A stretch of DNA of 64,000 bases from Aeromonas hydrophila subsp. hydrophila ATCC 7966 (GCF_000014805.1 NC_008570.1:3663001-3727000); one strand, 5' to 3'. Shown: positions 1-11,142, numbered from the stretch's first letter. Made by a program: numbers and translations. The notes: generated by a model not told the origin, from the letters alone.

Positions 1-2441
<2,441 letters not shown>

Positions 2442-2446
2442 TGCCA

Positions 2447-2490
2447 TACCGCCTGGCCATGCAGACTGACCGTCTGGTTGCCAGGCGGTA
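2447..2490 (+). other. Long nested hairpin between leuS and lptE
   Basis: Perfect 11-base inverted repeat TACCGCCTGGC (2447-2457) / GCCAGGCGGTA (2480-2490), with an inner repeat CAGAC (2462-2466) / GTCTG (2472-2476). It starts six bases after the leuS stop. No T-run follows, so it is a poor intrinsic terminator; an mRNA-stabilising or processing hairpin that separates leuS from lptE expression is more likely. A second GC-rich hairpin, GGCGGGC (2510-2516) / GCCCGCC (2522-2528), lies between it and the lptE ribosome binding site. Confidence 0.6.
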
Positions 2491-2558
2491 ACAGCAAACG
2501 GATGATAACGGCGGGCCCTGCGCCCGCCGCTCTTCACTTCATGCAAAGAGGATTTTCT

Positions 2559-3041
2559 ATGGGCACCACCCTCACTCGCTGGCTGACCATACTGCTGACC
2601 GGTCTGCTGCTGCAGGCCTGCGGTTTTCAGATGCGCGGCACCGCCATCCCGCCCGAGTTGATGACCATGAAGGTGGTCGGTGACAACAAGAGCGACTTCT
2701 ATCGGCTGGTCACCACCCGCCTCAAGGCGGCCGGTGTGCAGCTCGCCGACAAGGAGGGCATCCCGGTGCTGACCCTGTCCGGCGTCGGCAGCACCAGCCA
2801 GGTCGCCTCCGTCGACTCCATCGGCCAGGCCCGTGAATACGTGCTGGGCTACAACACCCAGTTCACCGTCTCCATGCCGGGCAAACCGACCCAGGTCTTC
2901 CCCATCGCCTTCAACCGCAGTTTCCTGAACAAGCCGGACGCGGCGCTTGCCTCCTCCCGCGAGCAGGAGCAGCTCGGCAAGGAGATGCAGGAGCAGGCCG
3001 CCAACCTGGTGATCCGCCAGCTCAGCCAGGTCAAGTTCTGA
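2559..3041 (+). CDS. lptE: LPS-assembly lipoprotein LptE
   Basis: Outer-membrane lipoprotein that plugs the LptD barrel and helps place lipopolysaccharide in the outer leaflet. The chosen ATG is preceded by an AGAGGA ribosome binding site and gives a short signal peptide ending in a lipobox (LLLQAC, Cys at residue 20); the longer upstream reading frame would bury this signal. The mature part (FQMRGTAIPPEL, then mixed beta/alpha) fits the LptE/RlpB family, and about 160 residues is normal. It lies between leuS and holA as in enterobacteria. The 3' end takes part in the junction duplication described for 3069-3212. Confidence 0.93.
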   Translation: MGTTLTRWLTILLTGLLLQACGFQMRGTAIPPELMTMKVVGDNKSDFYRLVTTRLKAAGVQLADKEGIPVLTLSGVGSTSQVASVDSIGQAREYVLGYNTQFTVSMPGKPTQVFPIAFNRSFLNKPDAALASSREQEQLGKEMQEQAANLVIRQLSQVKF

Positions 3042-3068
3042 TGCAAGTATCTTGATGAGAGTGTGTTG

Positions 3069-3212
3069 ATGAGAGTCTATCCCGAGCAGTGTGCGGATCA
3101 CCTCAAAGCAGGGCTCAAGCCCTGCTATCTCATTTTTGGGGACGATCCCCTGTTCAAGAATGAGCAAGCCATCGACCGTGCATCCTTCCCCCTCAACCAG
3201 GCCAGGTTCTGA
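3069..3212 (+). pseudogene. Chimeric mini-ORF: duplicated holA start fused in frame to lptE end
   Basis: A 47-codon open frame between lptE and holA. Codons 1-30 match HolA residues 1-30 at 26 of 30 positions; the DNA copy is 143 bases upstream of the real holA start. The last codons (LNQARF, stop) resemble the LptE C-terminus (LSQVKF, stop). The stop TGA overlaps the holA ATG as TGATG, so the frame could couple translation into holA. Of 13 codon differences from holA, nine are synonymous and four change the residue (V/I, C/L, D/E, F/L). Just upstream, an 11-base repeat TTGATGAGAGT occurs twice, 14 bases apart. It is either a decaying duplicate or a translated leader peptide; it cannot be a working DNA polymerase subunit. 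Confidence 0.8.
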
Positions 3213-4243
3213 TGCGGATTTACCCTGAACAACTCGCGGACCATCTCAAGGCAGGGCTCAAGCCCTGTTATCTCATTTTTGGGGACGAGCCCCTGCTCAA
3301 GCTGGAAGCCATCGACGCCGTGCGCCAGGTGGCGCGCAAACAGGGCTTCGATGAGCGTCACAGCTTCGTGGTGGAGCAAGGGCTGGACTGGAATCAGGTC
3401 TACGATGCCTGCCAGGCCATGAGCCTGTTCTCGGCCCGCCAGATCATCGAGCTGGAGCTGCCGGCCAAGGTCGACAAGGAGTTGGCCGCCCGCATCAGCG
3501 AGATCGGCAAACAGCTGCACCCCGACCTGCTGCTGGTGCTGAGCGGTAATCGCCTCAACCAGACCCAGATGAAGGCAGCCTGGTTCGACAAGCTGAGCCA
3601 GAGCGGCACCTATGTGCCGGTCAACCACCCCGAGCCCCGCTTCTTTCCGCGCTGGATGAGCGCCCGCTTCCAGCGCTTCGGGCTGAAGGCGCTACCGGAT
3701 GCGGTCAACTTCATGTGCCACTCCTACGAGGGCAACCTGCTGGCCGCCAGCCAGGAGATAGAGAAGCTGACCCTGCTCTCGCCGCCCCAGCCCATCAGCG
3801 TCGCCTATCTGCAGGAGACCATCATCCGCCACGCCCACTTCACCCCGTTCCAGCTCATCGACACCCTGCTGGAAGGGAAGGTGAACCGGGCCCAGCGCAT
3901 CCTGCTGGCCCTGCGCGCCGAGGGTACCGAACCCGGCATGCTGGCCTGGGCCCTGTGCCGCGAGCTGGAGCAGCTCACCGAGCTGGCGCTGGCGGCCAGG
4001 GCCGGTCAGCCGCTGGTGGAGCACTTCTCCCGCCTGCGCATCTGGCAGAGCCGCCAGCAGCTCATTCAACAGGCGCTGACCCGGCTGCCCTTCGCCAAGC
4101 TGCAACAGTTGTGGCAGCTGATGGCCAGGCTCGACGACGCCCAGCGTCGCTTCGATACCGAGCAGGCCTGGCTGATGTTGCAGACCCTCGCCCTCGGTTT
4201 TCGCGATGGCACCCCCTTGCCGCTGGCGGGATCTGACGCATGA
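3212..4243 (+). CDS. holA: DNA polymerase III subunit delta
   Basis: Clamp-loader subunit that opens the beta sliding clamp during chromosome replication. The 343 residues show the typical N-terminus (MRIYPEQLADHL, then CYLIFGDEPLLKLEAID), the AAA+-like fold without a functional P-loop, and a C-terminal helical collar domain; length equals the family norm. The ATG overlaps the stop of the upstream chimeric mini-ORF (TGATG). nadD follows after about 40 bases. Confident from sequence and synteny. Confidence 0.96.
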   Translation: MRIYPEQLADHLKAGLKPCYLIFGDEPLLKLEAIDAVRQVARKQGFDERHSFVVEQGLDWNQVYDACQAMSLFSARQIIELELPAKVDKELAARISEIGKQLHPDLLLVLSGNRLNQTQMKAAWFDKLSQSGTYVPVNHPEPRFFPRWMSARFQRFGLKALPDAVNFMCHSYEGNLLAASQEIEKLTLLSPPQPISVAYLQETIIRHAHFTPFQLIDTLLEGKVNRAQRILLALRAEGTEPGMLAWALCRELEQLTELALAARAGQPLVEHFSRLRIWQSRQQLIQQALTRLPFAKLQQLWQLMARLDDAQRRFDTEQAWLMLQTLALGFRDGTPLPLAGSDA

Positions 4244-4283
4244 TCCAGCCCGTCCACATCCCGGCCGCAACCGGAGAGAGCCC

Positions 4284-4928
4284 ATGTTGAAACCGCCCAT
4301 CGGCATTCTGGGGGGGACGTTCGATCCCATCCACATCGGTCACCTGCGCCCGGCCATCGAGGCCCGCGACGCCCTGGGCCTGGCCGAAGTGCGCCTGCTG
4401 CCGAACCATATTCCGCCCCACCGGGCCAGCCCCTTCTGCTCAAGCGAGCAGCGCCTGGCCATGGTCGCCCTGGCTGCGGCGGAAAACCCGGGCTTCGTGG
4501 TGGATGAGCGGGAGCTGAAACGGGACACCCCCTCCTGGACCATCGACACCCTCATCGAGCTGCGTCATGAACTGCCGGATACCCCGCTCTGCTTTTTGAT
4601 GGGGATGGACTCCCTGCTCGGCCTGCCGAGCTGGCATCGCTGGCAGGAGCTGCTCGATTACGCCCATCTGGTGGTGAGTACACGCCCCGGCTGGCAGCCG
4701 GACTACCCGGCCGAGGTGGCCGAGCTGCTGGCCCGCCACCAGAGCCAGCAGGTGGCAGATCTGCATCGGCTGCGCCACGGCCGCATCTGGCTGGCGGACA
4801 ATCTGCCGGTCGAACTGTCGGCCACCCGCCTGCGGGCGCTGCTGGCGACGGGCGCGGATCCCCGCTATCTGCTGCCGCCGTCGGTGGCACAATACATCCG
4901 CCAGCAGGGGCTGTACCGGCCGGCATGA
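4284..4928 (+). CDS. nadD: Nicotinate-nucleotide adenylyltransferase
   Basis: Converts nicotinate mononucleotide and ATP to deamido-NAD in NAD synthesis. The nucleotidyltransferase motif GGTFDPIHIGHLRPA is at residues 9-23, and the C-terminal ISTTxxR-type motif appears as LSATRLRALL. The ATG at 4284 has a GGAGAGAG ribosome binding site; the longer frame starting inside holA has none. The 214 residues match the family. It is last in the leuS-nadD group; the next 185 bases contain a probable promoter for rsfS. Confidence 0.96.
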   Translation: MLKPPIGILGGTFDPIHIGHLRPAIEARDALGLAEVRLLPNHIPPHRASPFCSSEQRLAMVALAAAENPGFVVDERELKRDTPSWTIDTLIELRHELPDTPLCFLMGMDSLLGLPSWHRWQELLDYAHLVVSTRPGWQPDYPAEVAELLARHQSQQVADLHRLRHGRIWLADNLPVELSATRLRALLATGADPRYLLPPSVAQYIRQQGLYRPA

Positions 4929-5036
4929 ACCCGATCGCTGCCGGCGGTTGTCCGGCACGGATCGCGCACTATAGTGATCAACAGGGGGCGAGTTTGCCAA
5001 GCGGGCACGGCCCCTGTTCCACTCCCCTTCGCCGCA

Positions 5037-5065
5037 CTGGGAAACGGGAGTGACCATGATATAAT
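5037..5065 (+). promoter_or_regulatory. Probable promoter for rsfS-rlmH-mrdA-rodA
   Basis: A perfect -10 hexamer TATAAT at 5060-5065 lies about 50 bases upstream of the rsfS start, in the 185-base gap after nadD. The -35 region at a 17-base spacing (CTGGGA) is poor, so the promoter may be activator-dependent or use a different spacing. Confidence 0.5.
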
Positions 5066-5113
5066 CCGCCGCCCTCACGCCGTGAAAGCGCGCCGGAATA
5101 CAGGAGAGACTCA

Positions 5114-5455
5114 TTGCAAGGTCAAGAATTGCATGCCTTTATCGTCGACAAGATCGATGACATGAAAGGCCGCGACATCATCACCCTCGATGTACGCGGC
5201 AAATCCAGCATCACCGACACCATGATCGTCTGTTCCGGCAACTCCAGCCGTCACGTCAGCGCCATCGCCCACCATCTGGCCAGCGAAGCCCGCCATGCCG
5301 GGCTCGATCTGCTGAGCGTGGAAGGCCAGCTCACCGGCGAATGGGTACTGGTGGATCTGGGGTCGGTGATCGTGCACGTGATGCAGGATGAGCATCGCGA
5401 CTTCTACCAGCTGGAAAAACTCTGGAGCGGCACCGCTCAAGTGAACGCGCAATAA
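5114..5455 (+). CDS. rsfS: Ribosomal silencing factor RsfS
   Basis: Binds ribosomal protein uL14 and blocks 30S-50S joining when nutrients are scarce. The product ([55 protein letters not shown]) is a clear RsfS/YbeB/Iojap protein of 113 residues. The start is a TTG with an AGGAGA ribosome binding site eight bases upstream; it gives the MQG N-terminus shared with E. coli. rlmH follows 22 bases later, the usual pair. Confidence 0.95.
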   Translation: MQGQELHAFIVDKIDDMKGRDIITLDVRGKSSITDTMIVCSGNSSRHVSAIAHHLASEARHAGLDLLSVEGQLTGEWVLVDLGSVIVHVMQDEHRDFYQLEKLWSGTAQVNAQ

Positions 5456-5477
5456 CCGAGTACAAGTGTAATAAACG

Positions 5478-5945
5478 ATGAAGATCCAGTTGATTGCGGT
5501 GGGCACCAAGATGCCCGCCTGGGTAGAGCATGGCTTCGAAGAGTATCGTCGTCGTTTCCCCAAAGACATGCCGTTCGAGCTGGTCGAGATCGGCGCCGGC
5601 AAACGTGGCAAAAATGCCGACATCCCCCGCATTCTGCAAAAAGAGGGGGAAGCCATGCTGGCGGCGGCCGGTCGTTCGCGTATCGTGACCCTGGATATTC
5701 CCGGCAAACCCTGGACCACCGAGCAGCTCGCCGTGCAGCTGGAAGCCTGGAAGCTGGATGGCCGCGACGTGGCCCTGCTGGTGGGCGGTCCTGAAGGGCT
5801 GTCGCCCGAGTGCAAGGCTGCCGCCGAACAGAGCTGGTCGCTGTCGCCGCTGACCCTGCCCCACCCGCTGGTGCGGGTGCTGGTGGCCGAGAGCCTCTAT
5901 CGCGCCTGGAGCATCACCACCAATCATCCGTATCACAGAGAGTGA
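5478..5945 (+). CDS. rlmH: 23S rRNA pseudouridine-1915 N3-methyltransferase
   Basis: SPOUT-class methyltransferase that methylates pseudouridine 1915 in helix 69 of 23S rRNA, acting on the 70S ribosome. The 155 residues start [15 protein letters not shown] and contain the SAM-binding knot with LLVGGPEGL and the C-terminal [20 protein letters not shown] followed by HPYHRE. The family length is 155-156. Its last codons (SIT, then HRE, stop) are echoed in the following mini-ORF at 5949-5996. Confidence 0.97.
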   Translation: MKIQLIAVGTKMPAWVEHGFEEYRRRFPKDMPFELVEIGAGKRGKNADIPRILQKEGEAMLAAAGRSRIVTLDIPGKPWTTEQLAVQLEAWKLDGRDVALLVGGPEGLSPECKAAAEQSWSLSPLTLPHPLVRVLVAESLYRAWSITTNHPYHRE

Positions 5946-5948
5946 GCC

Positions 5949-5996
5949 ATGCACTATTCCAGCATCACCCTCTCAACCCAGAATCACAGAGCGTGA
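5949..5996 (+). pseudogene. 15-codon mini-ORF resembling the rlmH 3' end
   Basis: Small open frame between rlmH and mrdA. Its codons 5-7 (SIT) and 13-14 (HR) and the stop line up with the last codons of rlmH at the same spacing. At DNA level AGCATCACC and a 14-base block CACAGAGCGTGAGC (one mismatch) recur, with a diverged middle. It is probably an old partial duplicate of the rlmH end. Translation is not shown. Confidence 0.5.
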
Positions 5997-5998
5997 GC

Positions 5999-6046
5999 AT
6001 GCACATCTGCACCCCGTTTCTCACCTGCTCGACAGTCATAAGGTAG
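5999..6046 (+). other. Second 15-codon mini-ORF before mrdA
   Basis: Begins MH like the preceding mini-ORF, has the same length (15 codons plus stop) and sits exactly 50 bases further on, ending four bases before the mrdA start. Similarity between the two at DNA level is weak, so a common origin is only suggested by spacing and length. Confidence 0.3.
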
Positions 6047-6050
6047 CGGC

Positions 6051-7967
6051 ATGCTGAAGAATCGCATCGAGATGCGCGACCACAGCGCCGAGGGTCGCCT
6101 CTTCTTCCGACGTACCCTGGTCGCCTACATCGGCATGATAGTGCTGATGCTGGTGTTGCTGGGCAACCTCTATTACCTGCAGGTCGAGTCTTACGACACC
6201 TACCAGACCCGCTCCAACGACAACCGCATCCGGGTGGTGCCGGTGGCGCCGCCGCGCGGCCTCATCTATGACGCCAACGGCGTGCTGCTGGCGGAGAACC
6301 GCCCGGTATACAGCCTGGAGATAGTGCCGGAAGAGACCAAGGATCTGGAGAGGACCGCCGACGAGCTGATCGCCCTGCTGAAGCTGCCGGAGGGCACCAA
6401 GGAGAAGTTCCTGGCCGAGGTCAAGCGCCAGCGCCGCTTCAAGCCGGTGGCCCTGTTCGAGAAGCTGACCGAGTATCAGGTCGCCCTCTTCTCGGTCAAC
6501 CAGCACAACTACCCCGGGGTCAGCATCGAGGCCTACCTCAAGCGCTACTATCCGTTCGGTGACACCCTCACCCATGCGCTGGGCTATGTGGCCAAGATCA
6601 ACACCCGCGACGTGGAGCGCCTCGACAAGGAGGACAAGCTCGCCAACTATGCCGCCACCAAGGACATCGGCAAGCAGGGGGTGGAGAAGTACTACGAGGA
6701 TCAGCTGCACGGCGTGGCGGGCTACCAGGAGGTCGAGGTCAACAACCGCGGCCGGGTGGTGCGTACCCTCAAGTTCCAGCCGCCCGAGCCCGGCAAGGAC
6801 ATCTACCTCAACATCGACATCCGCCTGCAGCTCAAGGCGCAGGAGTTGCTGGCCGGTCGCCGCGGCGCCATCGTGATGATGGATCCCAATACCGGCGCCA
6901 TTCTGGCCATGGAGTCGAGCCCGAGCTACGACCCCAACCTGTTCGTGACCGGCATCTCCAGCGCCAACTACTCGGCGCTGCTCAACGATCCGGCAAGGCC
7001 GCTGGTGAACCGCACCACTCAGGGCATCTATGCCCCCGCTTCCACCGTCAAGCCCATGATGGCGGTGATGGGGCTCAACGAGGGGGCCATCACCCCCAAC
7101 TACCGCTACTTCGGCGGCCCCAGCTTCTCCATCCCCGGCACCACCAAGAAGTTTCGCGACTGGCGCCGCTGGGGCCACGGCTGGCTCGACGTCTACCGCG
7201 CCATCGAAGTGTCGGCGGATACCTACTTCTACGATCTCGCCTACCGGGTCGGCATCGACAAGATCAACAGCTACATGACCAAGTTCGGCTTCGGTCAGTA
7301 CAGCGGCGTCGATCTGTACGAGGAGACCAAGGGGGTGATGCCGTCGCGCGACTGGAAGATGGCCCGCTGGCGCCAGCCCTGGTATCAGGGTGACACCATC
7401 TCCATCGGCATCGGCCAGGGCTACTGGAGCGCCACCCCGATCCAGCTGGCCAAGGCCATCAGCATCCTGACCCAGAACGGCCACGACGTGACGCCGCACC
7501 TGCTCAAGAGCACCGCCTCCATCGATGGCGTGGTCAATGCCCCCATCAACCCGAACATGGCCATCCAGACCAAGAGCGACAGCTACTGGCAGGTGGCCAA
7601 GGACGGCATGTGGCGAGTCATCAACGGTCACGAGGGAACGGGTCGGCGCGCCTTTGCCAACACCCCCTACAAGGCGGCAGGCAAGTCCGGTACCGCCCAG
7701 GTGGTGGGGCTGAAGGAGAACCAGGTCTACAACGCGGCCACCACCAAGGTGGAGCACCGCGACAACGCCCTGTTCGTCTCGTTCGCCCCGTTCGAAGCAC
7801 CCAAGGCGGTCGTCGCCCTGGTACTGGAAAACGCCGGTGGCGGCAGCAGCATGGCCGCCCCGGTGGCCCGCCAGATGCTGGATGCCTACCTGCTGCCACC
7901 GGAGCCGCAACTGCCGCCGGCACCGGCCAAGAAGCCCCAATCTGAAGAGGTCGCTCCTCATGAGTAA
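6051..7967 (+). CDS. mrdA: Penicillin-binding protein 2 (elongasome transpeptidase)
   Basis: Class B PBP, the D,D-transpeptidase of the rod-shape elongation machinery, working with the glycosyltransferase RodA at the inner membrane. It has one N-terminal membrane segment (residues about 22-43), the PBP dimer domain ([12 protein letters not shown]), and the transpeptidase domain with SxxK as STVK (APASTVKPM), SxN as SAD (VSADTYFYD) and KSG ([10 protein letters not shown]). The 638 residues match the family. It overlaps rodA by eight bases, implying tight co-expression. Confidence 0.97.
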   Translation: MLKNRIEMRDHSAEGRLFFRRTLVAYIGMIVLMLVLLGNLYYLQVESYDTYQTRSNDNRIRVVPVAPPRGLIYDANGVLLAENRPVYSLEIVPEETKDLERTADELIALLKLPEGTKEKFLAEVKRQRRFKPVALFEKLTEYQVALFSVNQHNYPGVSIEAYLKRYYPFGDTLTHALGYVAKINTRDVERLDKEDKLANYAATKDIGKQGVEKYYEDQLHGVAGYQEVEVNNRGRVVRTLKFQPPEPGKDIYLNIDIRLQLKAQELLAGRRGAIVMMDPNTGAILAMESSPSYDPNLFVTGISSANYSALLNDPARPLVNRTTQGIYAPASTVKPMMAVMGLNEGAITPNYRYFGGPSFSIPGTTKKFRDWRRWGHGWLDVYRAIEVSADTYFYDLAYRVGIDKINSYMTKFGFGQYSGVDLYEETKGVMPSRDWKMARWRQPWYQGDTISIGIGQGYWSATPIQLAKAISILTQNGHDVTPHLLKSTASIDGVVNAPINPNMAIQTKSDSYWQVAKDGMWRVINGHEGTGRRAFANTPYKAAGKSGTAQVVGLKENQVYNAATTKVEHRDNALFVSFAPFEAPKAVVALVLENAGGGSSMAAPVARQMLDAYLLPPEPQLPPAPAKKPQSEEVAPHE

Positions 7968-9063
7968 TTCCGCTCGCCAGCAGAGCATCTGGTACAAGCT
8001 GCACATCGACTTGCCGCTGCTGCTCGGCCTGCTGACCCTGATGTCCCTCTCCATGGTGGTGCTCTACTCCGCCTCCGGCCAGGACGTCGACTCCATCGTG
8101 CGCCAGCTGGTGCGCGGCGGGCTGGCGTTCGCCCTGATGATCGGCATGGCCCAGCTGCCTCCCTCCCTCTATGCCCGCTGGTCGGTGCCGCTGTTCGTGG
8201 TGGTGGTGCTGCTGCTGGTCGCGGTGGACGTGTTCGGCCATATCGGCAAGGGGGCCCAGCGCTGGCTCGATCTCGGCTTCATGAAGTTTCAGCCCTCCGA
8301 GGTGATGAAGCTCTCCATGCCCATCATGGTGGCCGCCTGGCTCAGCCGCCACTCGCTGCCGCCCAAGTTCAGCCACCTGGTGCTGAGTCTCATCATGGTG
8401 CTGCTGCCCACCCTGCTGATCGCGGCCCAGCCTGACCTCGGCACCTCCATTCTGGTGGCCGCCTCCGGCTTTTTCGTGATCTTCCTGGCGGGGATCAGCT
8501 GGTGGCTGATCGGGCTGGCGGTGCTGCTCATCTGCGCCTTCATGCCGGTGCTCTGGTTCTTCCTGATGCACGACTACCAGCGCCAGCGGGTGCTGATGCT
8601 GCTCGACCCTGAGAAGGACCCGCTCGGTCGCGGCTATCACATCATCCAGTCCAAGATAGCGATCGGCTCCGGCGGCGTGTTCGGCAAGGGCTGGCTGCAG
8701 GGCACCCAGTCCCAGCTCGAGTTTCTGCCCGAGCGCCACACCGACTTCATCTTCGCGGTGTTCAGCGAGGAGTTCGGCCTGGTGGGCGTGGCCCTGCTGC
8801 TGGTGATCTACCTCTACATCATCAGCCGCTGCCTGTTTATCTCCATGCAGGCCCAGAACAGCTTCGAGCGCCTGCTGGGCGGTGCCCTCACCCTCACCTT
8901 CTTCGTCTACGTGTTCGTCAACATGGGCATGGTAAGCGGCATCCTTCCGGTGGTGGGGGTACCCCTGCCGCTGGTGAGCTACGGCGGCACCTCCATGGTG
9001 ACCCTGATGGCTGGCTTCGGCATCCTGATGTCCATCCAGACCCACAGAAGGCTGCTGGCATGA
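7960..9063 (+). CDS. rodA: Peptidoglycan glycosyltransferase RodA (SEDS family)
   Basis: Polytopic inner-membrane SEDS protein that polymerises lipid II during cell elongation as partner of PBP2. The start ATG lies inside the mrdA stop region, has an AGAGG-type site upstream, and gives 367 residues with about ten membrane segments. Conserved SEDS features include [24 protein letters not shown] and the last segment [12 protein letters not shown]. The longer frame from 7837 lies wholly inside mrdA. The final 32 codons are duplicated immediately downstream (9063-9197). Confidence 0.97.
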   Translation: MSNSARQQSIWYKLHIDLPLLLGLLTLMSLSMVVLYSASGQDVDSIVRQLVRGGLAFALMIGMAQLPPSLYARWSVPLFVVVVLLLVAVDVFGHIGKGAQRWLDLGFMKFQPSEVMKLSMPIMVAAWLSRHSLPPKFSHLVLSLIMVLLPTLLIAAQPDLGTSILVAASGFFVIFLAGISWWLIGLAVLLICAFMPVLWFFLMHDYQRQRVLMLLDPEKDPLGRGYHIIQSKIAIGSGGVFGKGWLQGTQSQLEFLPERHTDFIFAVFSEEFGLVGVALLLVIYLYIISRCLFISMQAQNSFERLLGGALTLTFFVYVFVNMGMVSGILPVVGVPLPLVSYGGTSMVTLMAGFGILMSIQTHRRLLA

Positions 9064-9197
9064 TGAGGTGGATATATTCTGCCGGTGGTAGGGGCCCCCT
9101 GCCGCTGGTGAGCTACGGCGGCACCTCCATGGTGACCCTGATGGCCGGCTTCGGCATCCTGATGTCCATCCAGACCCACAGAAGGCTGCTCGCCTGA
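9063..9197 (+). pseudogene. Chimeric mini-ORF: near-perfect copy of the rodA 3' end
   Basis: A 44-codon frame between rodA and mltB. Its last 32 residues are identical to the RodA C-terminus; over those 99 bases only three differences occur and all are synonymous, so the copy is recent. It starts at an ATG overlapping the rodA stop (TGATG) and stops at a TGA overlapping the mltB ATG (TGATG); the repeat unit is 134 bases. Its first residues (MRW...AG) faintly resemble the MltB start (MRLAG). A one-base difference near 9090 (CCGGTGGTAGGGG against CCGGTGGTGGGGG) moves the copy into a frame read from the new ATG. It would encode a single membrane segment, the last one of RodA. Confidence 0.88.
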
Positions 9198-10195
9198 TGC
9201 GACTGGCCGGTTTGCTGCTCTCTCTCGTTGCCCTCACCGCAACGGCGGCCGTCGAGCCCCCGGGGCTCGCCCGGCTCGCCGAGCAGCAACAGGTGCCGCT
9301 GGCCCAGCTGCAGGCCGCCGCGGCCCAGGCCAGCTTGCGCCAGGAGGTGCTCGACACCATCAGCCGCCCCTGGGAGGCCAAACCCTGGCACCGCTACCGG
9401 CCACTGTTCATCACCCCGGAGCGGATCCGGGATGGTGTCGACTTCTGGCAACGCCACGCCGCCACCCTGGCGCGGGCCGAGCAGACCTACCAGGTGCCAG
9501 CGTCGCTCATCGTCGCCATCATCGGCATCGAGACTTTCTACGGCCGCCAGATGGGCCGCCATCCGGTGCTCGACAGCCTCTATACCCTCGGCTTTCACTA
9601 CCCGGAACGGGCAGACTTCTTTGCCAAGGAGTTTGCCCAGCTGGTGCTGCTTGCCCGGGAAGAGAAGTGGCCACTCACCCGCCTGAAGGGCTCCTATGCC
9701 GGCGCCATGGGCATGGGGCAGTTCATGCCCTCCAGCTATCGCCACTACGCGGTCGATTTCGACGGCGACGGCAAGCGCGATCTGTTCGCCAACCCGGTGG
9801 ATGCCATCGGCAGCGTTGCCCACTATTTTGCCGAGCACCAGTGGCGCTGGGGGGAGTCGCCGGTCGAACCCGCCTTGATCGGGCTGGCGCCAGTGAGTAC
9901 CCTGCTGGGGCCTGCCCCCGAGCTGACCCAGACCTGGGCCGAGCTGGCTACCGCAGGCATTGAACTCGCCACCCCGCTGGCACCCGACACGCCGGTGAAA
10001 CTGCTGGCATTGGAACAGGCCGATGGACCGGAATACTGGGTCGCGCGCCACAATTTTTATGTGATCACCCGCTATAACCGCAGCCCGCTCTATGCGATGG
10101 CGGTGCATCAACTCAGTCAAGCAATCCAGGACGCGTATGCATTACAGCCACAAACTTCTCCCGCTCAGCCTGACCTTGTTGCTGGCCGCCTGTAG
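9197..10195 (+). CDS. mltB: Lytic murein transglycosylase B
   Basis: Cleaves the MurNAc-GlcNAc bond in peptidoglycan, releasing 1,6-anhydro products. The 332 residues comprise a signal peptide (cleavage near ALTATAA), then the Slt35-type lysozyme fold with the catalytic glutamate in IIGIETFYGRQMG, the signature GSYAGAMGMGQFMPSSYRHY and a DFDGDGKRDLF calcium-loop-like segment. There is no lipobox cysteine, so unlike E. coli MltB it is probably soluble in the periplasm. The ATG overlaps the preceding stop; rlpA overlaps its 3' end by 59 bases. Confidence 0.94.
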   Translation: MRLAGLLLSLVALTATAAVEPPGLARLAEQQQVPLAQLQAAAAQASLRQEVLDTISRPWEAKPWHRYRPLFITPERIRDGVDFWQRHAATLARAEQTYQVPASLIVAIIGIETFYGRQMGRHPVLDSLYTLGFHYPERADFFAKEFAQLVLLAREEKWPLTRLKGSYAGAMGMGQFMPSSYRHYAVDFDGDGKRDLFANPVDAIGSVAHYFAEHQWRWGESPVEPALIGLAPVSTLLGPAPELTQTWAELATAGIELATPLAPDTPVKLLALEQADGPEYWVARHNFYVITRYNRSPLYAMAVHQLSQAIQDAYALQPQTSPAQPDLVAGRL

Positions 10196-11102
10196 CAGCC
10201 AGCCGGAGCAGCTTCCCCCGCCTCCCGAACCGATCCAGCCGGAAAAACCCCAGGTCATCGAGATCCCGCAAGCCACCGGCGCCATCCCGCGCCCCGAACC
10301 CCTGAGCGCCAGCGGCAACCGGGATTACTGGATAGGCAAGCAGAAGAACGAGGTGTGGCGCGACATCAAGCACTACAGCGAAGAGGGCACTGCCAGCTGG
10401 CTGGCGCAGGATCTGGACGGCCAGAAGACCGCCAACGGCGACGTGCAGGACAGCAAGCTGTTCAGCGCCGCCCACCGCAACCTGCCGCTGCCAAGCTATG
10501 TGCGGGTCACCAACCTGGACAACGGGCTGGAGACCATAGTGCGCGTCAATGATCGCGGCCCCTTCGGCAGCGACCGGCTGATCGATCTCTCCCATGCGGC
10601 AGCCAAGCAGCTGGAGATGGTGGAAGGAGGCGAGGCACGGGTGCGGGTCGAGCTCATCAACGACACCCCGGACCAGATGGTGATCATGGCCCCCATGAAG
10701 CCCATCGAGATGACGCCGACCACGCCGGCGGCAGCGGCCCCTGCCGCTCAGGACGGCTTCGTTGGTCAGCCCACCGAACTGGCCATGGCTACACCGGCCG
10801 CCGCCGAACCGGCCCCCGTCAAGGCCCCGGTCGTCAAACCCGCCAAACCGGCAGCGGCCAAGGCGGCCACGCCCGCCAGCAGCGGCGAGGGCAAGATGAT
10901 CCAGGTGCTGGCCAGTGGCTCGCAGGCACGGGCCGAGGCGATGGGCAAGGTGATGACCCAGCGCCATGGGGTGCCCTACCAGGTGGTGGCCCACGGCGCC
11001 ATCTTCCGGGTCCTGCTGGGACCGGTCCCCGCCGCTCAGCAGAACGCCCTGCTCGAACAGATCCGTCAGGGGGGGCTGGAGCAAGCCTTCATCGTCCCCT
11101 GA
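10137..11102 (+). CDS. rlpA: Septal ring lytic transglycosylase RlpA
   Basis: Outer-membrane lipoprotein; in Pseudomonas RlpA cleaves peptidoglycan strands lacking stem peptides. The start chosen gives a signal peptide with lipobox LLAAC (Cys at residue 19). Next come a Pro-rich linker, the double-psi beta-barrel domain (GTASWLAQDLDGQKTANGD, later VRVNDRGPFGSDRLIDLSHAAA), an Ala/Pro-rich linker, and a C-terminal SPOR domain (MIQVLASGSQARAEAMG to FRVLLGPV) that binds denuded septal glycan. It starts inside mltB and so is translationally coupled to it. Confidence 0.94.
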   Translation: MHYSHKLLPLSLTLLLAACSSQPEQLPPPPEPIQPEKPQVIEIPQATGAIPRPEPLSASGNRDYWIGKQKNEVWRDIKHYSEEGTASWLAQDLDGQKTANGDVQDSKLFSAAHRNLPLPSYVRVTNLDNGLETIVRVNDRGPFGSDRLIDLSHAAAKQLEMVEGGEARVRVELINDTPDQMVIMAPMKPIEMTPTTPAAAAPAAQDGFVGQPTELAMATPAAAEPAPVKAPVVKPAKPAAAKAATPASSGEGKMIQVLASGSQARAEAMGKVMTQRHGVPYQVVAHGAIFRVLLGPVPAAQQNALLEQIRQGGLEQAFIVP

Positions 11103-11142
11103 TAGGGAGTGGCTCACCCAGCATGAACCACCGCCAACCGCC

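Noticed and set aside
4240..4290. 16-codon frame between holA and nadD with an ATGA overlap, a possible fifth junction mini-ORF
   Set aside because: Similarity to the nadD start (M-hydrophobic-K/Q-P) and holA end (one Gly) is too short to separate from chance.
6036..8054. 672-codon minus-strand frame opposite mrdA
   Set aside because: Antisense shadow of mrdA; low-complexity Val/Leu/Gly/His composition and no start signals.
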